Shown one piece after another: positions 25,400 through 32,409 of a stretch of 64,000 bases of DNA (within the stretch, counting starts at the first letter, position 1; every line of letters starts with the position of its first letter). The notes beneath the pieces were generated by a model. It made no database searches, was not told the DNA's origin, and worked only from the letters and a program-made list of their open reading frames with translations. This stretch comes from DASSNR01 sp036278935 (lineage in GTDB: Bacteria; Gemmatimonadota; Gemmatimonadetes; Gemmatimonadales; Gemmatimonadaceae), in contig DASUKA010000158.1 in NCBI GenBank assembly GCA_036278935.1, positions 14,181 to 78,180 on the forward strand, written 5' to 3'. A program made the translations under genes and the position numbers.

Positions 25400-26209
25400 A
25401 TGCCAGCGGCCATCCGTATCGGCACGCAGGGATGGAACTATGACGCGTGGGTCGGTCCCTTCTATCCCGATGGGACGCGCCCCGCGGACTTCCTGACCAT
25501 CTACGCGCGCGCCTTCGACACGGTGGAGGTGGACTCCACCTTTTATGCCGTTCCGTCGCTGGCGACCGTCCGCGGCTGGGCCGCCCGCGTCCCGGAGCGC
25601 TTCACCTTCGCGCTCAAGCTGCCCCGCGAGATTACGCACGAACGGCGATTGCGTGATTGCGAGGACGTGGCCGAGCTCTTCTTCGACCGCGTCCGCGAGC
25701 TCGGGGCCAGGCTCGGTCCCATCCTCATTCAACTCGGCCCGGACTTCACGCCGCGCGAGCTCCCCGCGCTCACGCGCTTCCTGCCGCTCATTCCGCGCGA
25801 CCTGCGCGTGGCGATCGAATTCCGCCACCGCGGCTGGATCCATGAAGGGATCGTCGCGCTCCTCGCGGAGCACCGGGTGGCCATCGCCCTCACCGATGCG
25901 CGCTGGATCCCGCGCCGCACCATGCTCGCTCTGGTCGAACAGCCGACGGCGGATTTTGCCTACCTCCGATGGATGGGCCCCAATCGCGACATCGTCGACT
26001 ACTCGCGCATCCAGTACGACCGTACCCGCGAGCTGGAGACGTGGGCCGAAGCGATCACCACATTAGCGGTGGGCCTTACTCCGCTGTACGGCTACATGAG
26101 CAACCACTTCGCTGGTCATGCTCCCGCTTCCGTACGGCAGCTTCAACTCCTCCTCGGCCAGCAGCCGGTGGAGCCGGAGCAATTGGGGGAGCAGTTGTCG
26201 CTGTTCTGA
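25400..26209 (+). CDS. DUF72 (YecE-like) TIM-barrel protein
   Basis: A 269-residue protein. The opening IGTQGWNYDAWVGPFYP and the following TVEVDSTFYAVPS phrase are the conserved core of DUF72, a TIM-barrel family with weak resemblance to endonuclease IV and of unknown reaction. Further conserved parts are KLPREITHERRL, IEFRHRGWI and a late YGYMSNHFAGHAP segment. The ATG at 25400 lies immediately before the first conserved strand. The gene stands alone; a heptad-armed repeat begins three bases after its stop. Confidence 0.9.
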   Translation: MPAAIRIGTQGWNYDAWVGPFYPDGTRPADFLTIYARAFDTVEVDSTFYAVPSLATVRGWAARVPERFTFALKLPREITHERRLRDCEDVAELFFDRVRELGARLGPILIQLGPDFTPRELPALTRFLPLIPRDLRVAIEFRHRGWIHEGIVALLAEHRVAIALTDARWIPRRTMLALVEQPTADFAYLRWMGPNRDIVDYSRIQYDRTRELETWAEAITTLAVGLTPLYGYMSNHFAGHAPASVRQLQLLLGQQPVEPEQLGEQLSLF

Positions 26210-26211
26210 AG

Positions 26212-26365
26212 CGAGAGAGGAGAAAGGAGAAAGGGAGTGAGTGGGGAACGGCCGGGTGTAAGGGAATCGGGTGTCGGGTAGGTGGGCTGAGAACCCCTCG
26301 CCCATAGCCGTTCCCCCTACACCCCACACCCTACTCCCAACACCCTAGCTTCTCGCCTTTCCCTC
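26212..26365. repeat. Heptad-armed inverted element A
   Basis: The left part runs through GGAGAAA-type units and GGGTGTAA, GGGAATC, GGGTGTC, GGGTAGG, a G-quadruplex pattern of G3 tracts with 4-5 nt loops. The right part is the C-rich counterpart (heptads of CCC with four other bases). GGGGAACGGC (26243-26252) pairs perfectly with GCCGTTCCCC (26306-26315). The core GAGAACCCCTCGCCCAT is close to the core of element E. It fills the whole gap between the DUF72 and SURF1 genes. Confidence 0.8.
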
Positions 26366-26389
26366 CGCGTCTTCCGTTATCTTGCACAC

Positions 26390-27154
26390 ATGTTGCGCCG
26401 GAACGTCATTGCCTCGGTCGTGGTGATCGCCATTGCGGCGGTCTTCGCGCGCCTGGGCGTCTGGCAGCTCCATCGGCTTACCGAGCGGCGGGCGCGCAAC
26501 GCGGAGGTGGCGGCGCGGACGCGTATCGCGCCGGTCTCCCTCGCCGAGCTCCCGGCCGATACGGCACGTGACCTGTACCGTCATGTGCGCGTGACAGGTG
26601 TCTATGACTACCCGCGCCAGTTCGCCGTCATCGACCGCACGCTCAATGGGTCACCGGGGGTGGATATCTTCACGCCGCTCCGCATACCGGGCAGCTCGCG
26701 CGCCGTGCTGGTGAATCGTGGCTGGGTCTACTCCCCGGACGCGTCCAGCGTGGACCTCGCGCGGTGGCGCGAGCGCGACACGGTGACCATCAACGGATTC
26801 GTCGAGGAGTTTCGACCGATCAAGGGGCTGGCGGAGATGCGCGATCCGCAGCAGTGGCGCGAGCTGGATGCGGCGCGTGTCGCCAGAACGATCCCGTATC
26901 CCGTTGAGCCCTACTACGTCGTCGTATTGCCGGACAGTGGGCCGCAGGACCCCGCGTCGATCGCGCGGCTCTCGCCCCCGCCGCTCAACGAGGGTCCTCA
27001 CAAGAGTTACGCCATCCAGTGGTTCTCTTTCGCGGCCATCGCGCTCTTCGGGCTGGTTCTGCTGTGGCGCCCGGCGGACGGGAGAGGGGTGGTGGACAGG
27101 AGACGGGAGAAAGGAGAGCAGGAAGGACTGCTGGGGAAGATCTCTCCCCCATAG
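26390..27154 (+). CDS. SURF1-family cytochrome c oxidase assembly factor
   Basis: A 254-residue membrane protein with two helices, about residues 6-24 and 215-235, flanking an extracytoplasmic domain. The family signature LGVWQLHRLTERRARN directly follows helix 1, and VLVNRGWVYSP and YAIQWFSFAAIALFGLVLLW are also typical. SURF1 assists heme insertion into heme-copper oxidase subunit I; no oxidase genes are in the window. The last ~25 residues (polar, Arg/Glu/Gly-rich) are encoded inside heptad-armed element B, so the C-terminal tail seems to derive from a repeat insertion. The ATG lies 180 nt after the DUF72 gene, in a gap filled by element A. Confidence 0.88.
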   Translation: MLRRNVIASVVVIAIAAVFARLGVWQLHRLTERRARNAEVAARTRIAPVSLAELPADTARDLYRHVRVTGVYDYPRQFAVIDRTLNGSPGVDIFTPLRIPGSSRAVLVNRGWVYSPDASSVDLARWRERDTVTINGFVEEFRPIKGLAEMRDPQQWRELDAARVARTIPYPVEPYYVVVLPDSGPQDPASIARLSPPPLNEGPHKSYAIQWFSFAAIALFGLVLLWRPADGRGVVDRRREKGEQEGLLGKISPP

Positions 27155-27210
27155 GCGGTTCTCCGTGCCTTCTCTCGTCCGTCTTCTCGCTGTTTCCCTG
27201 ATGCACCACC
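27081..27210. repeat. Heptad-armed inverted element B, overlapping the SURF1 3' end
   Basis: Purine-rich left arm in 7-nt units (GAGGGGT, GGTGGAC, AGGAGAC, GGGAGAA, AGGAGAG, CAGGAAG) and pyrimidine-rich right arm ending in CACCACC, which pairs with GGTGGTG at the left. The core, read on the minus strand, has GAACCGCCTATGGGGGAGAG, similar to the minus-strand core of element A. The stop codon of the SURF1 gene lies in the element. Confidence 0.65.
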
Positions 27211-27231
27211 GACGCGAGCATACACACCCCT

Positions 27232-29154
27232 ATGGCTGACACAACCAATGCGCTCGCCACCGAGCAGGAAGCCCGCGACGTCGCCGAGGCGGCGCGCGAA
27301 AGTGAATGGCGGGAGCCGAGCTTTCTGCGCGAGCTCTTTCTCGGGCGCTTCCGGCTCGATCTGATCCACCCGTATCCCACGAGCGACCCGGCGGAGGACG
27401 AGCGCGCCCGGCCGTTCATGGAGCAGCTGCGCGCGCTCATGGAGCGCGTGGACTCCGACGAGATCGATCGGACCGGGGAGATCCCCGAGTCGCTCGTGCA
27501 GGAGCTGCGCGACATCGGTGCGTTCGGCATCAAGATTCCGCGCGAGTATGGCGGGTTGGGGCTCTCGCAGATGAGCTACGTGCGCGCCATGGAGCTCGTC
27601 ACCTCCAAGGACGGCTCGCTCACCGCGCTCCTCTCGGCGCATCAGTCCATTGGCGTCCCGCAGCCGCTCAAGCTGTTCGGCACGGAAGCGCAGAAGAAGA
27701 AGTACTTCCCGCGCCTGGCCAAGGGCGCCATCTCCGCCTTCGCTCTCACGGAGGTGGATGTGGGCTCCGATCCGGCGAACGTCCGCACCACCGCCACGCC
27801 GAGCGAGGACGGCACGCACTTCGTGCTCAACGGCACCAAGCTCTGGTGCACCAACGGCACGCGCGCCGAGCTCATCCTGGTCATGGCGCGTACGCCCGAC
27901 CGCGTGGTGAAGGGCAAGCCCAAGCGACAGATCACCGCATTCATCATCGAGACGAGCTGGCCCGGCGTTGAGGTGGTGCACCGCTGCCGCTTCATGGGGC
28001 TCAAGGCGATCGAGAACGGCGTCATCCGTCTCACGAACGTGAAAGTGCCGCGCGAGAACATCCTCTGGGAGGAAGGGAAGGGACTCAAGCTCGCGCTCAT
28101 CACGCTCAACACGGGCCGCCTCACGCTGCCGGCAAGCACGGTGGGCGCCGCCAAGGAGATGCTCCGCATCTCGCGCGAGTGGGGGAACGAGCGCGTGCAG
28201 TGGGGGCAGCCGATCGGCAAGCACGAGGCGATCGGGCAGAAGATCGCGAAGATGGCGGCGACGACCTTCGCTATGGAAGCGATCGCCGAGCTGGCGACGG
28301 CCATGGCGGATCGTGGTGGCTACGACATCCGCCTCGAGGCGGCCATCGCGAAGATGTACAACACCGAGGCGGGGTGGAAGATCGTGGACGACGCGCTCCA
28401 GATCCGCGGCGGGCGCGGCTACGAGACGGCGCAGTCGCTCGCGGCGCGCGGCGAGGCGCCGATTCCGGTGGAGCGCACGATGCGCGACTTCCGCATCAAC
28501 CTGATCTTCGAGGGCTCCTCGGAGATCATGCGGCTGTTCATCGCGCGTGAAGCGGTGGACTATCACTTCAAGACCGCGTTCGACGTGGTCAACCCGCAGG
28601 CCACGCGCAAGGAGCGCATGGCCGCGCTCGCGCGCTCGGCGCGCTTCTATCCCGTGTGGTATACCTCGCGCTGGCTGGGTCCGTACCGGTCGTACAGCGA
28701 CTTCGGTGCGCTCGCGCCGCATCTCCGCTACGCGGAGCGCACCACCCGCAAGCTCGGACGCGCGATCTTCCACGCCATGGTTCGGCTGGGGCCCAAGCTG
28801 GAGAAGCGGCAGATGGTGCTCTTTCGCGCGGTGGACGTGGGCGCCGAGCTCTTCGCCATGGCGGCGGCCTGCTCGCGCGCGCAGATGCTCGCCAGCCGGG
28901 GTGATGAGAACGCGCTGGCGCTGGCTGACCTGTTCTGCCGCGAGGCGCGGCTGCGGATCGCCGAGCATTTCAGACATCTGTTCGGCCCCAACGACCGGGC
29001 GCTCCACCGTGTTGCCCGCGATGTGCTGAAGGACGACTACCTGTGGCTCGAGCAGGGGATCGTGGGTATGGCGCCGCCGCACCCGAGCGGCGGCGCGGAG
29101 CCGGTCGAGTCGCCCGGCGGCAACCATGCCGAGCCGGCCCACATCGGCGACTGA
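27232..29154 (+). CDS. Acyl-CoA dehydrogenase, long form with C-terminal extension
   Basis: A 640-residue flavoenzyme. The N-terminal 90 residues precede the ACAD N-domain (IPREYGGLGLSQ). The middle domain has the FAD/substrate motif AFALTEVDVGSDPAN, and the C-domain has LIFEGSSEIMRLFIAREAVD, whose Glu corresponds to the catalytic base of medium-chain-type enzymes. About 170 residues after the ACAD core form a helical extension like that of VLCAD/ACAD9 and some actinobacterial FadE proteins. It catalyses the first step of fatty-acid beta-oxidation; chain length cannot be read. It has no beta-oxidation neighbours and begins 78 nt after the SURF1 gene, in repeat B territory. Confidence 0.92.
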   Translation: MADTTNALATEQEARDVAEAARESEWREPSFLRELFLGRFRLDLIHPYPTSDPAEDERARPFMEQLRALMERVDSDEIDRTGEIPESLVQELRDIGAFGIKIPREYGGLGLSQMSYVRAMELVTSKDGSLTALLSAHQSIGVPQPLKLFGTEAQKKKYFPRLAKGAISAFALTEVDVGSDPANVRTTATPSEDGTHFVLNGTKLWCTNGTRAELILVMARTPDRVVKGKPKRQITAFIIETSWPGVEVVHRCRFMGLKAIENGVIRLTNVKVPRENILWEEGKGLKLALITLNTGRLTLPASTVGAAKEMLRISREWGNERVQWGQPIGKHEAIGQKIAKMAATTFAMEAIAELATAMADRGGYDIRLEAAIAKMYNTEAGWKIVDDALQIRGGRGYETAQSLAARGEAPIPVERTMRDFRINLIFEGSSEIMRLFIAREAVDYHFKTAFDVVNPQATRKERMAALARSARFYPVWYTSRWLGPYRSYSDFGALAPHLRYAERTTRKLGRAIFHAMVRLGPKLEKRQMVLFRAVDVGAELFAMAAACSRAQMLASRGDENALALADLFCREARLRIAEHFRHLFGPNDRALHRVARDVLKDDYLWLEQGIVGMAPPHPSGGAEPVESPGGNHAEPAHIGD

Positions 29155-29345
29155 CGCTCTCCGGCCCCGGGGGCCGTTTGCCATGGCACGTGCACCCCGT
29201 CCGGGTGAGTGGACGCCGGTGTCCCGCATGGTGGACGGCGGGGAGTGGAGCGCCTCGCAGGACGCGGCGCACAGCATTGTCATACAAGGTTTTAGCGAGC
29301 TACAAGGGCGGCCGGTACCTGGCACCAACCATGCACGGAAACCGG

Positions 29346-29376
29346 TTGTCGTCGCGACGCGTTTACGGGGTATGAT
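29346..29376 (+). promoter_or_regulatory. Possible promoter of the beta-barrel protein gene
   Basis: TTGTCG (29346-29351) and TATGAT (29371-29376) are separated by 19 nt, longer than ideal. The 270-bp gap between the acyl-CoA dehydrogenase gene and the next gene holds nothing else that I can name. Confidence 0.35.
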
Positions 29377-29424
29377 GCTGGACCGCGACGCGGGCAGAGC
29401 GGCCCTGGCACGTGGAGACCCACG

Positions 29425-30213
29425 ATGATCGATCATCGGCATGGCGGAAAGCGGCTGGCGCACGCGCCGGCAACGCGCAGGATGCTGGCAGTTGCTGGCC
29501 TCCTGGCGGTGTTGCTGCCTGTGGGGGCGGCGCGCGCGCAGGACGCGGGCGAGGGCTTCCTCTTTCACGTGCCGCGGGGGAGCGTGGGGGTGCATGCCGG
29601 GTTCGATCACGCCATAGCCGGCAGCGACCTCTTCTCCTACACGACAAGTCAGCTCACGGTCAACCGCGGCGACTTCAGCTCGCTCATTTTCGGGGTGGAT
29701 GGGGCGGTACGGCTGTCCCCCCGTCTCGATCTCGACGTTGGCCTGTCGTACGCGGGGGAGAGCACGCCGTCGGAGTCTCGTGAGTTCATCGACGCGAACA
29801 ATCAACCGATCCGGCAGACAACCAGCTTTCGTCGAGTGCCTCTGTCGGCGAGCCTCAAGTGGTATCTTACACCACGAGGCCGGGCGATCGGGCAATTCGC
29901 ATGGGTCCCGAACAAGTACTCCTTCTTTGTGGGCGCCGGCGCCGGGGCCATGTGGTATCGCTTTCGGCAGGAAGGTGACTTCGTGGATCCGTCTACGCTG
30001 AACATCTTCACCGATGCCCTGACGTCGTCGGGTTGGACGCCCGAGCTCCATGGGCTCGCCGGCGTCGAATACTCATTGAGTCCTCGCTTCGCACTTACCG
30101 GCGAAGCACGATACACGTGGGCGACTGGAAGCCCGGGTCAGGACTTTGGCGGGTTCGATCGCATCGATTTATCAGGAGTTTCCGCGACGGCCGGCATCGC
30201 CGTCAGATTCTGA
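29425..30213 (+). CDS. Outer-membrane beta-barrel protein
   Basis: A 262-residue exported protein. A positively charged start and a hydrophobic segment ending in GAARA give a signal peptide of about 38 residues. The mature protein alternates aromatic and polar residues in strands (LDLDVGLSYAGE, SASLKWYLTP, SFFVGAGAGAMWYRF, RFALTGEARYTW) and ends with GIAVRF, a C-terminal Phe as expected for BAM-assembled barrels. It resembles the OmpA/OmpW-like barrel domain group. It is followed after 12 nt by another exported protein gene, so the two probably form one operon that ends at the terminator near 31.57 kb. Confidence 0.75.
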   Translation: MIDHRHGGKRLAHAPATRRMLAVAGLLAVLLPVGAARAQDAGEGFLFHVPRGSVGVHAGFDHAIAGSDLFSYTTSQLTVNRGDFSSLIFGVDGAVRLSPRLDLDVGLSYAGESTPSESREFIDANNQPIRQTTSFRRVPLSASLKWYLTPRGRAIGQFAWVPNKYSFFVGAGAGAMWYRFRQEGDFVDPSTLNIFTDALTSSGWTPELHGLAGVEYSLSPRFALTGEARYTWATGSPGQDFGGFDRIDLSGVSATAGIAVRF

Positions 30214-30225
30214 GGAGGCGCGGAC

Positions 30226-31503
30226 ATGTTGACGCAGAGTACGAGGCGATCACTCGTCACCGCGGGCGCGATGCTGGCTGCTGGCCTGGTAGCCGCCAGC
30301 GCGGCGCCGGCTGGGGCGCAGAGCACCGGCCTGGACGCGCACTGGCAGGCGTGGGTTGGATGTTGGCAGCCGGTCGCCTCGACCGGCACCCCCGCGCCGC
30401 AGATGGTATGTGTCGTGCCCGCGACCGGCACCTCCGGGGTGGATCTGGCCACCGTGAAAGATGGGCAGGTCACCAGCCGCCAACGGATCGTGGCGACGGG
30501 GGCGCATGTGCCCGCCGTGGAAGGCGGGTGTTCCGGTTGGCGGAGTGCCGTGTGGTCGTCCGACGGGGAGCGCGTCTACCTGAAATCCCAGTTCGACTGC
30601 AAGAGCGGGCTCGGGCAACAGTCCAACCGGCTGATCGCCATGCTGCCTGACAACCAGTGGGTGGACGCGAAGAGCGTGACGGTGGGGAAGGGAACGGGCG
30701 TCCACATCGTGCGCTATCACGAGGCGTCTGTCCCATCTGTTCTGCAGAGTCAGCTCTCGGCAGCGACCGCCGGCGAGAGCATGGCGATGAATGCGGCACG
30801 TACCGCCGCCTCGGCGCCGGTAACGATCGCTGATGTCGAGGAGGCCTCGCGGCACGTCGATGCCGGTGTCGTCCAGGCATGGCTGGTGGAGCGGCACCAG
30901 GACTTCAACGTGAGTGGAAAGCAGCTCGTGCAGCTGGCCGATGCGGGTGTCCCTGGCTCCGTGACGGATGTCATGGTCGCACTCTCGTATCCCAAGGCAT
31001 TCGCCATCAATCCGGGCTCGCGGCAGGGCGAGCTCCGGTCGGCCGCCACGCAACAGAACGCGGAGTCGGCCTACGGGGACCTGGGCGGCGCTCACCAGGT
31101 GGTGGTGCTCGATCCCTACGGCTATGGCTTTGGCTATTCGCCCTATGAGCTTGGCCTCGGCTTCTATTCTCCGTTCGGGTACTCGCCGTATGGGTACGGG
31201 TATGGCTACGGTTTGGGCGGGTACAGCCCCTACTACGGCGGCTGGTACTCGGGGCGGAGTCCGGTGATCATCGTTCGGAATCCTGAGAACGGGCAGACTT
31301 CCAACTCGCACGGCCACCTGGAGAAGGGACGCGGCTACGTCCCCGGTGGCTCGAGCTCAGGAACACACCGGACGGCCGTCCCGCGCTCGCGCACGCGCGG
31401 ATCGTCGTTCCCGTCCACCTCGAACGTTGGTGGAGCGTCCGCCCGGCCGGCCAGTTCCTCGAGCGGGACGTCGGCGCCGCGCACGGCGCACAGGCGCCCG
31501 TAA
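30226..31503 (+). CDS. Exported protein with Tyr/Gly-rich C-terminal region
   Basis: A 425-residue protein preceded by GAGGAGG 8 nt before the ATG. The signal peptide is about 33 residues (GLVAASAAPAGAQS). The next 190 residues are a soluble domain with WVGCWQPV at its start, two Cys near residues 100-125 and a region with GVDLATVKDGQ. Residues about 295-345 are a low-complexity run of short YGYG, SPY and GGY units, and the tail is Ser/Arg/Pro-rich. The function is not recognised. A start with W-x-GCW-x-P recalls domains of unknown function that measure a product's weight of evidence only by conservation, so I leave it unnamed. It shares an operon with the upstream barrel protein. Confidence 0.7.
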   Translation: MLTQSTRRSLVTAGAMLAAGLVAASAAPAGAQSTGLDAHWQAWVGCWQPVASTGTPAPQMVCVVPATGTSGVDLATVKDGQVTSRQRIVATGAHVPAVEGGCSGWRSAVWSSDGERVYLKSQFDCKSGLGQQSNRLIAMLPDNQWVDAKSVTVGKGTGVHIVRYHEASVPSVLQSQLSAATAGESMAMNAARTAASAPVTIADVEEASRHVDAGVVQAWLVERHQDFNVSGKQLVQLADAGVPGSVTDVMVALSYPKAFAINPGSRQGELRSAATQQNAESAYGDLGGAHQVVVLDPYGYGFGYSPYELGLGFYSPFGYSPYGYGYGYGLGGYSPYYGGWYSGRSPVIIVRNPENGQTSNSHGHLEKGRGYVPGGSSSGTHRTAVPRSRTRGSSFPSTSNVGGASARPASSSSGTSAPRTAHRRP

Positions 31504-31551
31504 GGAGCGCGCTGAAGCGGGAGCACCGCTCGATCGGGTGAGCAGGAGAGA

Positions 31552-31581
31552 CGGCGCCGGTGGATTCGTCCACCGGCGCCG
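31552..31581 (+). terminator. Hairpin terminator with TTCG loop
   Basis: CGGCGCCGGTGGA and its exact complement TCCACCGGCGCCG form a 13-bp stem closed by a TTCG tetraloop. The stretch after it, CTTTGCG, has only a weak T-run. It ends the two-gene unit of exported proteins. Confidence 0.75.
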
Positions 31582-31677
31582 CTTTGCGAACGGCCGGCCG
31601 GCACAACCGATGCACAGGCGATCCAGGCGCGCAAGGCCCAACGACGTGAAGCGCGGGCGGTTGTCACGGGAGGGAGT

Positions 31678-31959
31678 ATGGCCCCGGTTTTCATCCATGA
31701 GCACTCCGCGATCGTGACCGACATTGATGGCACGCGGTATCGCGCGCTGATCTACGGCGAGCAGCGGCCGCAGGGAAACTGGTCAGGGTGGATCGAGTTC
31801 GTGCCCAGCGGGGATACGACGTTGCAACTCGGGCGGCGTAGCCGTACGGGACAGGAAACGTCGCAGCCCGACCGTGCTGCCCTGGAGTACTGGGCCGGCG
31901 GTCTGGAACCACTCTACCTGGAGGGTGCCCTGGCGCGTGCGCTCAGGCACCGGGAGTAG
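31678..31959 (+). CDS. Small conserved hypothetical protein
   Basis: A 93-residue soluble protein. It has GTRYRALIYGEQRPQGNWSGWIEFVP, a run of beta strands, and then RTGQETSQPDRAALEYWAGGLEPLYLEGALARAL, which I recall as a conserved phrase in small hypothetical proteins of Acidobacteria and Proteobacteria. No function is known to me. GGGAGG lies 4 nt before the ATG. It stands alone between a terminator and the convergent copper operon. Confidence 0.7.
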   Translation: MAPVFIHEHSAIVTDIDGTRYRALIYGEQRPQGNWSGWIEFVPSGDTTLQLGRRSRTGQETSQPDRAALEYWAGGLEPLYLEGALARALRHRE

Positions 31960-32049
31960 GCGGGAGTATCCGGGGCCGTGGTCGGGGTCGGGGCGCGAAC
32001 CGCGCGGACGCCCGGTTCACGCAGGGCTATCTAGCTCCTGGATCCCCGC

Positions 32050-32409
32050 TCACCGTGCGTGCTTGTACATCATCGCGACCAGCTCATCGTACATCGCTTC
32101 GGAGCGCTCCGCATCACCGGATTGGATCGCCTGGGCCGCGCAATGCTTGAGGTGGTTGCGCATGAGCTCACGCCCCACCGCCCGCAGCGCCTCGTGCACC
32201 GAGGAGATCTGCGTCATGATGTCGGCGCAGTAGCGGTCGTCCTCCACCATCTTCTGCAGACCGCGCACCTGTCCCTCGATGCGCCGGAGCCGCGTGAGGT
32301 TTCGCCGCTTGATGTCCGGGTCCACGCCAACGGCCTTGCGGCCGCCGTCGGCCGGACTGTCGTGTGCACCGCACGCACACGGCGCTGGAGCGGGTTTCGT
32401 TCTGGTCAT
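32050..32409 (-). CDS. csoR: CsoR-family Cu(I)-sensing repressor
   Basis: A 119-residue all-helical repressor. The Cu(I) ligands C61, H86 and C90 have exactly the spacing of the Mycobacterium CsoR triad (Cys, 25 residues, His, 4 residues, Cys). RRIEGQVRGLQKMVEDDRYC is the family core. An N-terminal extension of about 28 residues carries Cys-Ala-Cys-Gly-Ala-His, an additional potential metal site not present in most CsoR proteins. Its ATG overlaps the copA stop (ATGA), so it is the last gene of copZ-copA-csoR. It should repress the promoter at 35207-35235 until copper binds. Confidence 0.93.
   Translation of the reverse strand: MTRTKPAPAPCACGAHDSPADGGRKAVGVDPDIKRRNLTRLRRIEGQVRGLQKMVEDDRYCADIMTQISSVHEALRAVGRELMRNHLKHCAAQAIQSGDAERSEAMYDELVAMMYKHAR

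Noticed and set aside
27007..30051. A 1014-codon open frame on the minus strand over the acyl-CoA dehydrogenase and barrel-protein genes
   Set aside because: It is a high-GC shadow frame, Arg/His/Ala-rich with no family motif, antisense to genes with clear domains.
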